This document shows positions 6,692 to 15,718 of a DNA stretch of 33,484 nt, one piece after another. Positions within the stretch are counted from its first letter, which is position 1. The number at the start of each line of letters is the position of its first letter. Location: NCBI GenBank assembly GCA_964548275.1, contig CAZJQI010000048.1, forward strand, positions 1-33,484, given 5' to 3'. This stretch comes from JAUVUV01 sp964548275. Its GTDB lineage: Bacteria; Gemmatimonadota; Glassbacteria; GWA2-58-10. Under the pieces are notes generated by a model. The model was not told the origin of the DNA. It saw nothing but the letters and a program-made list of their open reading frames with translations, and did not search any database. The translations under genes were made by a program, and so were the position numbers.

Positions 6692-8830
6692 TCAGTCGAT
6701 TTTCTCTTGTTCAGCCACTTTCCATTCGATAAGCGTCCGCAATGAACAGTCTCCGTGAATGCTCGAGTCAAGTACAACCTGCCAGCAGGGTTCCCAGCGG
6801 AGAAACCCGGGACTGAACCAGCCCCGCGGAGGATCACTTTTTCCGCGATAGAGGCTGGTCCGGCAGCTATTGTCCGGTTGCAGGGATAATGTTACCGGGC
6901 CGTTGGTAATCTCAAGCCTGGGGCCGGACTGTTGTTGCCTGACTGAACAATCAGGATGGAGGATAAAATTCAGGCTGACCTGGTGAGAACCACCGGTCTC
7001 GAAATAATCTGTTATCTCGAGCCTGTTCTCCCGGTGCTGGAAAACCAGCTTCCTGCGGTGAATAAGCCTGTCCGGGCCCCGGCGCCTGTTGCTGTAGCCG
7101 GTGTGGTAGCCTTCCAGCACTACTTCCCTCTCGTTTTTTTCGCAGGCTGTAAGCGATGATAAAACAGGTGAGCGCCAGAGAAAGCATGCCAGCGGCTCAC
7201 TCTGGGACAATCCATCCACGGTGACAGTATTGTGTGCCGCTGTGGAGCGGAAATAATCTCTGATGCGGCTGTCGGTCAGATAAGCGCCGGTTCCAGGGTC
7301 AATAAAAAAGGGGATGCCGTTGATAAAAAGCGAAAAAGAGAGCCGATCGGCGTGGGCGTGCGCCCAGGTGCTGCCATCCCCCCAGTGCCCGCACTCGAAA
7401 CGCAGGAAAACCCGTGTCGGCCCGGCCTGCGATCTTACAACATAACGGCCGCTTTTGTCGAAGCGCTCGACAAGCGGCGGCCTCACTTTTTCAAGCGAAC
7501 CGGCCTCCTGTGCCAGTGCTTTTTCCCCGAATAGCCACAGGCTTTCCTCATCCGGGTGGAAATCGTGAAGCAGATCTTGGCCTTCGCAGAAAAGCCAGAG
7601 CAGGTTGAGAGTGCTGAGATGGCGTTCCCGGGCACTGGCTGGCGCCGGTGCGGGAAAGCTTGCATTATCGCTGTCGCCGAACTCGCTGATCGATCCTCCG
7701 CCGTCAGTCACTGCGCACAGAAAACGGTAGGCCCGGGCCATTCGCTCACAGGCATGTTGGGACAGAAGGTGCTCGCCCAGCCGGTCGCAGATCACCCCGG
7801 CCAGCACCGCCAGCCGGCAGACAAAGGCGAGATAGTGCAGCGAGCCTTCGAACGCTCCACCATCAATACGGATAAGCCTGAAAATACTTTCTTCCAGCGC
7901 CCATTTGCCTTTTTCGCGCCAGTCCTCAGCTTCCGGAACCTCCGGCAGGCAGATTCCCAGCACGGAAAGCGCCGCCGCCTCCCCTGCAAGGTGATTGAAT
8001 CCGCTGGAGGGGCAGGAAAGATGGCTGGAGATGAATTTCCCGTGAAGGTATAACAGGCGGGCCATGCGCTGCGCAAAATTCTCATCCCGCACTCCTTGGG
8101 TATCTCGGATGCAGGATAAGGCGATTACGATCGACAGGCTGCGCAGACCGGCCTCCAGCGCACTGGACCAGTTAACTGTGCGCCCGTACGGGTTCGCCGA
8201 CTGCCAGCTTTCGATATGCCTGCTCACAAGATGGGCGTAGCGCTCCTGTCCGGTCAAACGGTAGGCTCGTGCCCAATCCACGAGAAACTGGAGACGGTTC
8301 AATTCCCAGATACTACGGAAATCAATGCCTTTTTTGCGGTAAAGCTCGCTCCAGACCGGCAGCCGTTTTAATTTCTCAGCGCTTGCTCCACTCAGAGGAT
8401 CTGCCAGCCACTCAACAGGAAGTTTCAGCTTGACATTCCTGCCGAAAAGCACGAACTCACCTTCCATCGCAGCATTCGCCCGACGAAGGAGGCCGGTGGA
8501 CCGGGCAAAATCAAGCTCGGTTTCTGACACAGGCTCGGGCAGCAGCGGCCCCTCGAGGATCCGTTCCAGATCTTCTGGCCTGGCCAGCCTGTCCGCCTCT
8601 TTTTCCTCCGCCCTCCAGCCCAAAACCTCATGAAACCGGCGTCCAGCGCGCCTGGCCATTTCTGCTGCGCCCATCACTCGCAAGCGGTAGTATAATGCCG
8701 GGATGTACATTTTTTGATCGCAAGAGGGGAGTTCATCAAAGCTGTCCCAAATGCCGCTATCCGGTAAAAAAAGCCGTTCGGTTAAAAATATAAGCCGCCT
8801 AGCTGAGCCAGGCAACTTATTTGCGCTCAC
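6692..8830 (-). CDS. Heparinase II/III-family polysaccharide lyase
   Basis: These enzymes cleave uronic-acid glycans by beta-elimination using an (alpha/alpha) toroid followed by a beta-sandwich. In the 712-residue reading the toroid contains GFNHLAGEAAAL (N279, H280, E284) and GSLHYLAF (Y333). The sandwich has HAHADRLSFSLFINGIPFF (H491, H493), DPGTGAY, then RDYFRSTAAHNTVTVDG (H533). These match the family's metal and catalytic positions. No signal peptide is evident in either start. The listed start is a GTG without a clear ribosome site. ATG 8710 (MYIPALYYRLRVMG) gives the N terminus typical of the family, so the true protein may be about 672 residues. Substrate cannot be read from sequence. 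It is divergent from a secreted glycosidase-like gene. Confidence 0.85.
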   Translation of the reverse strand: MSANKLPGSARRLIFLTERLFLPDSGIWDSFDELPSCDQKMYIPALYYRLRVMGAAEMARRAGRRFHEVLGWRAEEKEADRLARPEDLERILEGPLLPEPVSETELDFARSTGLLRRANAAMEGEFVLFGRNVKLKLPVEWLADPLSGASAEKLKRLPVWSELYRKKGIDFRSIWELNRLQFLVDWARAYRLTGQERYAHLVSRHIESWQSANPYGRTVNWSSALEAGLRSLSIVIALSCIRDTQGVRDENFAQRMARLLYLHGKFISSHLSCPSSGFNHLAGEAAALSVLGICLPEVPEAEDWREKGKWALEESIFRLIRIDGGAFEGSLHYLAFVCRLAVLAGVICDRLGEHLLSQHACERMARAYRFLCAVTDGGGSISEFGDSDNASFPAPAPASARERHLSTLNLLWLFCEGQDLLHDFHPDEESLWLFGEKALAQEAGSLEKVRPPLVERFDKSGRYVVRSQAGPTRVFLRFECGHWGDGSTWAHAHADRLSFSLFINGIPFFIDPGTGAYLTDSRIRDYFRSTAAHNTVTVDGLSQSEPLACFLWRSPVLSSLTACEKNEREVVLEGYHTGYSNRRRGPDRLIHRRKLVFQHRENRLEITDYFETGGSHQVSLNFILHPDCSVRQQQSGPRLEITNGPVTLSLQPDNSCRTSLYRGKSDPPRGWFSPGFLRWEPCWQVVLDSSIHGDCSLRTLIEWKVAEQEKID

Positions 8831-8939
8831 TTTCGCTGTATTTTATCTTATGAAACATTCCTGATCGGGCAGATTTATTAAACTCGCAATCCGGGCTTGA
8901 TCGACCTTCCTTTTTTCAACTCTCACGCGAGGCAAAAGA

Positions 8940-10400
8940 ATGAGACCTTCACAATATACTCATCTATTACTCACAGTTATTCTGATTGCAGGGAATCTTA
9001 ACGCTCAGCTTGTTACCCACAACCGCTACTGGTTCAAAGATTCAGCCACAGGGAAAGGCGTGTACCTTTTCGGGCACGGGATCACCAATCTGGTCAGCCA
9101 GGTACAGATCGATATCATCGAGCACAACAGACACTACTCCTCTTTCGGGGCCAATACCCTGCGCCTTCACCTGACCCAGGGCGCGTTCGGGGCCGGGGCG
9201 CCATGGAAACAGCTTTCTGACGGCCGCTACGATCTGGAACAGTGGAACGACATCTACTGGCGCAGGCTGAAGCTTTTCATGGATGACTGCCTTCGCCGCC
9301 GGATCTATCCTTTCATCCAGATCTGGGACGAGCCGGTGATCGAGCGGGGTAGCAGCCGCTGGCGAGTTCATCCTTTCAGGCCCTCGAACAATGTCAACAC
9401 TCTGCAGGGGCTGAACGACGATCCGGAGGGCCATGGCATGAAGGGTTTTTATGACCTGCGCAACGAAAAGCTCATCCGGCTCCAGCGCAGCTTCCTCAAG
9501 CGGGTGCTTGATTTTACCGCGCCCTGCGGCATTTGTATCTACTCGATCTGCAACGAATACGATTTCGGCAACAACGCCCCTGTCGACTGGCAGGACTACT
9601 GGATAGATTATTTCCGCAGCTACGAGCAGGAGCATCCCAGTCTGCCTGCTCCTATCCTGTTTACAAACACGACGGTTAAAAAGTACATGATCAGCGGCGC
9701 AGATCGTTTCCCGGTCCTGGACTGGTACTACCTGGGAAGGGATTACAGGCTGAAAAATTTCGGCCGGGACGGCAAGGACCTGGTAGGCACGGAACCCGGG
9801 GTGCTGGCCAGAGTGGTGCAGCAAGCGCGATCTCTCTTTCCGCATAAAATTCTTATCAACAGCCGGCCCACCTCCAGCCCGGACCGCGGAAGGAAAGATT
9901 TTTCCAATGAAGAGGAAACGCGGTTTATCGCCTGGTGTTTTTTCATGAGCGGATCGCACCTGGCTGGTTTCAGGCACCTGAATACTGAAAACATGGGCGA
10001 CACCAGGCCCTGGCTGCGCACAGACCCGGAATGTATCGTGTGCTCGGACGGCCTGGCTGTCGAACGGGTTCTTAAAAGCGTCCACGAGTTGCTGCGCCTT
10101 GCCGACCCGAACCTTCTTGACCTTGTACCAGAGAGCATACTTGACAGCGAGTTTCCGGTACTCATGCTCACCGGTTCTGAGGAAAAGATCGTTTACCTGC
10201 CAAGGGGAGGCACAGTAAAGATCGGCAATCTTGAACAATATGCAGTTATCGTGCGCTACGATCCCCTCCATCCGGACAGGGGCCTTGTTCCTGCGGATGG
10301 GGAGGAAAAAAGGAAGGGCTCCCTGCTGGCCCCCGGGCCGGAAACCGTATATTTCCTGCGCAAAGGGTCGCCTGTGGTGCCGGGGAACAATTTCAGATAG
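8940..10400 (+). CDS. Secreted glycoside hydrolase-like TIM-barrel protein
   Basis: A 486-residue exported protein with a clear signal peptide (MRPSQYTHLLLTVILIAGNL, cleavage near NA-QLV). The barrel resembles GH5/cellulase-like and DUF4038/DUF6298-type proteins: strand ends GANTLRLHL (R75), IYPFIQIWDEP and ICIYSICNEYDFG. The last carries the Asn-Glu pair of clan GH-A acid/base residues (N205, E206). The nucleophile Glu on strand 7 is not obvious, so it may be an inactive or divergent member. A beta-rich tail follows about 410-486. It is transcribed away from the heparinase-like lyase across a 109-base gap, which suggests joint use on one glycan. Confidence 0.7.
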   Translation: MRPSQYTHLLLTVILIAGNLNAQLVTHNRYWFKDSATGKGVYLFGHGITNLVSQVQIDIIEHNRHYSSFGANTLRLHLTQGAFGAGAPWKQLSDGRYDLEQWNDIYWRRLKLFMDDCLRRRIYPFIQIWDEPVIERGSSRWRVHPFRPSNNVNTLQGLNDDPEGHGMKGFYDLRNEKLIRLQRSFLKRVLDFTAPCGICIYSICNEYDFGNNAPVDWQDYWIDYFRSYEQEHPSLPAPILFTNTTVKKYMISGADRFPVLDWYYLGRDYRLKNFGRDGKDLVGTEPGVLARVVQQARSLFPHKILINSRPTSSPDRGRKDFSNEEETRFIAWCFFMSGSHLAGFRHLNTENMGDTRPWLRTDPECIVCSDGLAVERVLKSVHELLRLADPNLLDLVPESILDSEFPVLMLTGSEEKIVYLPRGGTVKIGNLEQYAVIVRYDPLHPDRGLVPADGEEKRKGSLLAPGPETVYFLRKGSPVVPGNNFR

Positions 10401-10503
10401 GCAAAAAATGGGTTCAACAGGCTGGATGGGCCGTAACAATGGTTTTTAAAGCCCGAATCCTGCCACGCTTCATTTCAGACTATTTCTTTTATTTTCCATG
10501 AAT

Positions 10504-10519
10504 TAGCACGAGTCTTGCA
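10504..10519 (+). promoter_or_regulatory. Sigma-54-like element upstream of thrS
   Basis: TAGCACG, four bases and TTGCA match the -24/-12 consensus TGGCACG-N4-TTGCW at all but one defined position. The miss is one of the two highly conserved -24 guanines, which weakens it. It lies about 150 bases before the thrS start within a 271-base gap that shows no other feature. Confidence 0.22.
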
Positions 10520-10671
10520 TATCTTAGAGAGTTGCTTTCCAGTTACGCTTTAATTATTTTAATTTTTCAATCTATAGTACGCGGTTTCGGGTTTTTCCTT
10601 TCAAATAATTTTCCAGTTGCAAGGTTAAAATTACATTTTCAGGTCAACAACGTTACGATTGAGAGATTTCA

Positions 10672-12552
10672 ATGCGAATACTGATGATCCACACCGATGA
10701 ATTCAGCTACCACGTTACCGATAAAACCAGTGCCGTGGGCAAGGGCCACGAACTGGACCCGGAACTGAAAGAAAACTCCACCGGGGATTCTCTGGTTGTT
10801 TTCTGCTGTTCTGAGAAGGGCGACGAAAAGGGGGTCGAGTCTGTGGCCTCGCAGGTGGCAAAAGTGGCCGCCGACCATGCGCGCAGGATCAATACAGACA
10901 CGATTATGATCTATCCTTACGCGCACCTGTCGAGCAATCTGAGCAGCCCGCGCGTGGCTACCAGGGTCCTGGACCGGATTTACGACCTGCTGCTGGAGGA
11001 AGACGGCCTGAAAATAAAGCTCTCGCCGTTCGGTTACTACAAGGGCTTCTCGATCATCTGCAAGGGCCACCCGTTGAGCGAGCTGGCCCAGACAATCACC
11101 CCGGAAAAGGGCAAAAAAGAAGCCCCGGCCGACTCTACCGAGACCCAGGCCCTGAAAGCCGAAACCACCCTGAAAGGCGAGTGGTTCATCTCCGAGCCGG
11201 GGGCTGAGGACATGCCTGTGGAGAAATACGATTTCAGCAAGCGCCAGAATTTGAAAAAGCTCTACAAATATGAATCCGACAAAGATCGAACCGTGGTCGA
11301 GCCACCGCCCCATATCGAACTGATGCGCAGGCTCGAGCTTGTGGACTATGAACCCGCCTCAGATCCGGGCAATTTCCGCTGGTATCCGAAAGGCCAGCTT
11401 ATCAAGCAGCTCTGCGAGGAGCTGGTAAACGACCTGACAGCAGGATACGGCGGGATGCGCGTTGAGACACCGATCATGTACGACTACCAGCACCCCAAGC
11501 TGAGCCGTTACCTTCAGCGCTTCCCGGCGCGCCAGTACGTGCTGATCTCCGAGGACAAGGAATATTTCCTGCGATTCGCAGCCTGTTTCGGCCAGTACAT
11601 GATCCAGCACGACATGCAGCTCAGTTACCGCCATCTCCCCTGCCGCCTCTACGAGTTGACCCATTACAGCTTTCGCCGCGAGCAGACAGGAGAGCTGGCC
11701 GGACTTAAACGGCTGCGCACTTTCACCATGCCGGACATGCACACACTGGCCCGGGACATGGAGCAGGCAAAGACCGAGTTCGCCTCCCAGATCGAGCTCT
11801 GCAAGACCTGTATGGACGCTTTTGAACTGGATTACGAGGTGGCTTTCCGCTATGTGCGGGATTTCCGCGAACAGAACCGAGAGTTTGCCGACAAACTGAT
11901 CGAGCTCTGCAACCAGCCCTCCCTGATCGAGCTCTGGAACGAGCGGTTTTTCTATTTTGTGGCCAAGTTCGAGTTCAATTTTATCGATGCGCAGGACAAG
12001 GCAAGCTGCCTGTCCACGATACAGATCGATGTGGAAAACTGCGAGCGGTTCGATATCAAGTATATTGATGAAACTGGTCAGGAGCAGTACCCGCTGATGC
12101 TGCATACCTCGATCAGCGGCTCGATCGACCGGGTAATCTACGCGATCCTGGAAAACCAGGCGATCAGGATGAAAAAAGGCGAGAAAGCCCGGCTTCCGCT
12201 CTGGCTTGCCCCCACCCAGGTGCGGCTGGTGCCCGTATCGGAGAATTTTAACCAGCACTGCGAAAAGATCATGTCCTCTCTGCCTTTCAGAGCCGATCTC
12301 GATGACCGCGACCTCACAGTGGGCCGGAAAATCCGGGAAGCGGAAAGAGAGTGGATTCCGTACGTGGTAGTAATCGGCGAAAAGGAGGTAGCCGAGGACA
12401 CGATCAGTGTGAGAAGCCGGGAGGACGGCGGCCAGAAAGAAATGAAACAGTTCGAGCTTGTTGAACAGATCCGCACTAAGGTCGAAGGCAAACCGTTCAG
12501 GGGGCTCAACGTGCCGAGCCATCTTAGCCGAAGGCCGATTTTCGTAGGTTAA
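10672..12552 (+). CDS. thrS: Threonyl-tRNA synthetase, archaeal-type with DTD-like editing domain
   Basis: It charges tRNA-Thr and, through its editing domain, removes mischarged serine. The 626-residue protein lacks the TGS and N2 domains of ordinary bacterial ThrRS. Its N terminus (1-140) is the D-aminoacyl-tRNA-deacylase-like domain of euryarchaeal ThrRS: MRILMIHTDEFSY, YPYAHLSS (H85) and FGYYKGF (K124). H85 and K124 correspond to the known editing residues. The class II catalytic core has motif 2 SFRREQTGELAGLKRLRTF and motif 3 SGSIDRVIYA (R487). Zinc ligands are C305, H357 and H478. The anticodon-binding domain is about 525-620. A GAGAG site precedes the ATG, and a strong terminator follows. 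Confidence 0.93.
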   Translation: MRILMIHTDEFSYHVTDKTSAVGKGHELDPELKENSTGDSLVVFCCSEKGDEKGVESVASQVAKVAADHARRINTDTIMIYPYAHLSSNLSSPRVATRVLDRIYDLLLEEDGLKIKLSPFGYYKGFSIICKGHPLSELAQTITPEKGKKEAPADSTETQALKAETTLKGEWFISEPGAEDMPVEKYDFSKRQNLKKLYKYESDKDRTVVEPPPHIELMRRLELVDYEPASDPGNFRWYPKGQLIKQLCEELVNDLTAGYGGMRVETPIMYDYQHPKLSRYLQRFPARQYVLISEDKEYFLRFAACFGQYMIQHDMQLSYRHLPCRLYELTHYSFRREQTGELAGLKRLRTFTMPDMHTLARDMEQAKTEFASQIELCKTCMDAFELDYEVAFRYVRDFREQNREFADKLIELCNQPSLIELWNERFFYFVAKFEFNFIDAQDKASCLSTIQIDVENCERFDIKYIDETGQEQYPLMLHTSISGSIDRVIYAILENQAIRMKKGEKARLPLWLAPTQVRLVPVSENFNQHCEKIMSSLPFRADLDDRDLTVGRKIREAEREWIPYVVVIGEKEVAEDTISVRSREDGGQKEMKQFELVEQIRTKVEGKPFRGLNVPSHLSRRPIFVG

Positions 12553-12570
12553 AACGGCAAGATTCGAAAC

Positions 12571-12615
12571 GGCTTTCCGTTCCCTTGATTTTTCAAAAAG
12601 CGGAAAGCCTTTTTT
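12571..12615 (+). terminator. Rho-independent terminator after thrS
   Basis: A perfect 9-bp stem GGCTTTCCG / CGGAAAGCC with a 21-base loop is followed directly by six T residues. It starts 18 bases past the thrS stop, so thrS is probably monocistronic. Confidence 0.85.
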
Positions 12616-12691
12616 ATCTAAATAAAGTGGTCATTTCTGACGTATTTATAAGTGTACTCTCAAAGTCTCTCAGTTTAAAGGACAGGTTATC

Positions 12692-13261
12692 TTGCGTTTT
12701 TCAGCACTTTTCTGCCTGATCACGCTTTTATTCGCTGCTGTGGCCTGCGATGATGACAGCATCCCTCTCGCCCCTGGCGGCCCTGGTGTGGAACCGGTCG
12801 AGTGGGCTGCCCAGCTCGAGGGACGCTGGAGCAGCATAAACGTGGTCGCCGCGGGGCTGCCGGTTACCCAATACCTCATCCCGGCTTTTACCCAGGGCAG
12901 TTTCAATGCTCGCCTGGCTTCTTTTGATACGGACCTGGTGGTGAGCGTTACGGGTGAGAAAACCGGTCTTTTCTCGCTCGTTGCCACAGGAACCGCTGCT
13001 GATACCGCAAACCCGCTGAACGCCGCCAGTGGAGGACACGATGTCCTGGGCGGTTTCACCCTGGGCGAAAACGGACAGTTTGTTGTCGCCCTGCGCGCGG
13101 AAAACTCCGCTATGCTCGATCCGGCGCAGAATTATACTGGAGGAGCCCGAATTGTGGGTGACACGCTGCTGCTTGATTTCACCCTGGCTGCTCCCCCGGA
13201 TAAGCCCGTGCCTTTCCTGCCTGATACCACGACATTCATCGCGCGCCTGATAAAGCTGTAA
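12692..13261 (+). CDS. Small predicted lipoprotein, function unknown
   Basis: A 189-residue protein read from TTG 12692, placed 5 bases after GGACAGG. Residues 1-18 form a signal peptide ending FAAVAC with C19 as the probable lipidation site. Asp follows at +2, which in E. coli would favour inner-membrane retention. The mature part begins with a Pro/Gly-rich linker (PLAPGGPGVEP), then a beta-rich domain reminiscent of lipocalin-like or YceI-like small envelope barrels (WAAQLEGRWSSINV, FVVALRAEN, LLLDFTLAA). No catalytic motif is seen. I do not recognise the family. It lies alone between the thrS terminator and the transketolase promoter. Confidence 0.72.
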   Translation: MRFSALFCLITLLFAAVACDDDSIPLAPGGPGVEPVEWAAQLEGRWSSINVVAAGLPVTQYLIPAFTQGSFNARLASFDTDLVVSVTGEKTGLFSLVATGTAADTANPLNAASGGHDVLGGFTLGENGQFVVALRAENSAMLDPAQNYTGGARIVGDTLLLDFTLAAPPDKPVPFLPDTTTFIARLIKL

Positions 13262-13361
13262 ACCCTGATTTCCATCCCTCCTTCTCCCTTCCACTTCAGG
13301 AAGAACAAATCCATCAAACCCGCATCCCGTGCAATTCTCGCCCGTACGGAGGTTAAATCCA

Positions 13362-13391
13362 TTGACAAGCCCTCCGGGCCAAAGATATATT
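13362..13391 (+). promoter_or_regulatory. Sigma-70-like promoter for transketolase
   Basis: A perfect TTGACA, an 18-base spacer and TATATT lie about 90 bases before the transketolase ATG, in an otherwise featureless 218-base gap. Confidence 0.6.
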
Positions 13392-13479
13392 ACAAAACTT
13401 CTCTCATACTTGCTTATTCCCGGCTCCTTTCAGAGCTGGCTCCCGAGTTTAGAAAAAAAATTAAGGTTCGGAGGAGAAA

Positions 13480-15489
13480 ATGTCAGACCAGTCTCTCGAC
13501 CAGTTGGCTGTAAACACGATCAAGATTCTTTCCGCCGAGGCGGTTCAGAAAGCCAATTCCGGGCATCCGGGTATGCCGCTGGGCATGGCGGATGTGGCGT
13601 TCGTGCTCTGGAGCCGCTTCCTTCGCTACGACCCAAGGCATCCGGACTGGCCCAACCGCGACCGCTTCGTTCTATCTGCCGGCCACGGTTCCATGCTGCT
13701 TTACAGCCTTCTGCACCTTGCCGGGTACAAACTCAGCATGGATGATATCCGCTCTTTCCGCCAGTTGGGCAGTGTCACGCCTGGACACCCGGAATACTGG
13801 CGTCCGGCAGGGGTTGAAACCACCACGGGGCCGCTCGGTCAGGGTTTCGGCAACGCTGTGGGCATGGCAATCGCTAAACGTTTCATGGCTGCCACTTTCA
13901 ACACCTCCGATTTCAGGCTCTACGATCACAAGGTTTACGCTATAGTAAGCGACGGCGATCTGATGGAGGGTGTCGCCTCGGAGGCCGCCTCGCTGGCCGG
14001 CCATCTCGGTCTGGGTGATATTATCTACTTCTATGACAGCAACCATATCACTATCGAGGGAGACACCGCACTTGCCTTTGACACAGAGGACGTGCTCAAG
14101 CGTTTCGAGGCCTACAGGTGGCATACACAGGAGGTCAACGGGCACGACCGTGAAGCCGTGGCCAGGGCAGTCAAGGCGGCAGTTGCAGTCGAGGATCGGC
14201 CGTCTATTATCAAGTGCAACACCACTATCGGCATGGGCAGTCCGAACATGGCCGGCATGGCGGAGATCCATGGAGCGCCGATGGGTGAAGAGGAACTGGC
14301 GCTGACCAAAAAAGCTATTGGCTGGGAGGATAAACCTGAGTTCTACGTTCCGCAGGAAGTTTACGATTTCTTTGCCGCACGTGCTGCCGAACTGGGCAAA
14401 GCTTGCGACAACTGGCATTCCACGCTGAAAGACTACAAACAGAAACATCCTGCAAAGGGAGTGCTTTTTGATCAATTCTACAATCCCCATGTTCCCGAGA
14501 ACCTGACCGAGCAGCTCCTGGAGTCAGTTGCCGGGGACAAGCCGGTCGCCACCCGCAGCAGTGCCGGCAAAGCCGAACAGGTGATCGCAAAAATTTTCCC
14601 CAATTTTCTCGGCGGCTCTGCGGATCTGGCTCCCTCCACTAAAACTTTGATCAGCGGGGAGGACGACCACAGCCGGGATTGCCCCGCAGGCAGGAATTTC
14701 CACTGGGGCGTGCGAGAACACGGCATGGGCGCTATACTCAATGGGATAGCCCTTTACGGTGGCCTCAAGGTTTTCGGCGCAACTTTTTTCGTTTTCTCAG
14801 ACTACATGCGCCCCTCTATCAGGCTCGCTGCTCTCAACAAGGCACCGGTGATCTATGTCTTTACCCACGACAGCATCTTTGTGGGCGAGGACGGCCCCAC
14901 GCACCAAGCGTCCGAGCAGATAATGTCTCTCAGGGTGATACCCAGCCTGGTTGTAATCCGGCCCTCGGACGCCACAGAAAGCGCTGTGGCCTGGGAGGTT
15001 GCCGCCCTCACCAAGGACCGGCCGGTGGCCATGCTGCTCACCCGGCAGAACATTCCAATACTCGACCGGAAAAAATACGTCGATGCGCGCGGCCTGAAAA
15101 AAGGCGCATATGTGATCAGCGAGGCCCAAGGCGGTAATCCGGAACTGATTATTATCGCCACAGGCAGCGAGGTCTACCTGGCGCTCGAAGCCCAGGAAAT
15201 ATTGCAGAAAGAAGGCTCCAGGGTACGGGTGGTAAGTATGCCGAGCTGGGAGCTTTTCGAGGAACAGTCCGAGGATTACAAGAAGAGCGTATTACCTCCG
15301 GAGGTCAAAAAACGTGTCGCTGTCGAGGCCGGCCAAGCCCTGGGCTGGGAAAGGTATGCCGGAGACGAAGGCGTTATTCTCGGCATGCACACTTTCGGCG
15401 TATCAGGACCCTGGAAAGAACTGGCCGAACATTTCGGTTTCACCACGCGAAAAGTGACCGAGGCGGCGCGAAAGCTTTTAGGCTGTTAA
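13480..15489 (+). CDS. tkt: Transketolase
   Basis: Thiamine-diphosphate enzyme transferring two-carbon ketol units in the non-oxidative pentose phosphate pathway. The 669-residue length is typical. Family blocks in order are: NSGHPGMPLGMADV, SAGHGSMLLYSLLHL, GPLGQGFGNAVGMA, the ThDP/metal motif SDGDLMEGVASEAASLAGH with its following DSNHI, GMGSPNMAG, and the pyrimidine-domain motifs FGATFFVFSDYMRP and HDSIFVGEDGPTHQ. A C-terminal domain starts near 540 (IATGSEVYLALEAQ). GGAGGA precedes the ATG by 5 bases. It has its own promoter and stands as a single gene. Confidence 0.97.
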   Translation: MSDQSLDQLAVNTIKILSAEAVQKANSGHPGMPLGMADVAFVLWSRFLRYDPRHPDWPNRDRFVLSAGHGSMLLYSLLHLAGYKLSMDDIRSFRQLGSVTPGHPEYWRPAGVETTTGPLGQGFGNAVGMAIAKRFMAATFNTSDFRLYDHKVYAIVSDGDLMEGVASEAASLAGHLGLGDIIYFYDSNHITIEGDTALAFDTEDVLKRFEAYRWHTQEVNGHDREAVARAVKAAVAVEDRPSIIKCNTTIGMGSPNMAGMAEIHGAPMGEEELALTKKAIGWEDKPEFYVPQEVYDFFAARAAELGKACDNWHSTLKDYKQKHPAKGVLFDQFYNPHVPENLTEQLLESVAGDKPVATRSSAGKAEQVIAKIFPNFLGGSADLAPSTKTLISGEDDHSRDCPAGRNFHWGVREHGMGAILNGIALYGGLKVFGATFFVFSDYMRPSIRLAALNKAPVIYVFTHDSIFVGEDGPTHQASEQIMSLRVIPSLVVIRPSDATESAVAWEVAALTKDRPVAMLLTRQNIPILDRKKYVDARGLKKGAYVISEAQGGNPELIIIATGSEVYLALEAQEILQKEGSRVRVVSMPSWELFEEQSEDYKKSVLPPEVKKRVAVEAGQALGWERYAGDEGVILGMHTFGVSGPWKELAEHFGFTTRKVTEAARKLLGC

Positions 15490-15647
15490 TCGTAAAAAAG
15501 GACAGGTCAGATAAGATTATTTAATATTCAACTATATCTTTTCGAAAGTATTCATTATATTATTGGCCTGCTTTTCTTACATTTTCAGACGAACTTTATC
15601 TGATCAAAATTATGTCAAGATATTATTAATAATTACGGTACTTTATT

Positions 15648-15676
15648 TTGACATTTTTAGAAAACATTTTTAATAC
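15648..15676 (+). promoter_or_regulatory. Promoter for the Gfo/Idh/MocA gene, with tandem repeat
   Basis: A perfect TTGACA is followed by 17 bases and TAATAC; an alternative -10, TTTAAT, sits at a 15-base spacing. The -10 region is part of an 11-base unit (TTTTTAATACC) repeated twice in tandem at 15667-15688. It is about 45 bases before the start at 15719. Confidence 0.5.
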
Positions 15677-15718
15677 CTTTTTAATACCAATGTTATCTGA
15701 GAGAAAGGAGCTTTTTAC

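Noticed and set aside
9042..10439. A 465-codon open frame on the minus strand opposite the secreted glycosidase-like gene
   Set aside because: It lies wholly antisense to a gene with signal peptide and barrel motifs, shows no motif of its own, and such long antisense frames are common in GC-leaning DNA.
11359..12522. A 387-codon minus-strand frame opposite thrS
   Set aside because: It mirrors the codon use of thrS, which has every expected catalytic residue on the plus strand.
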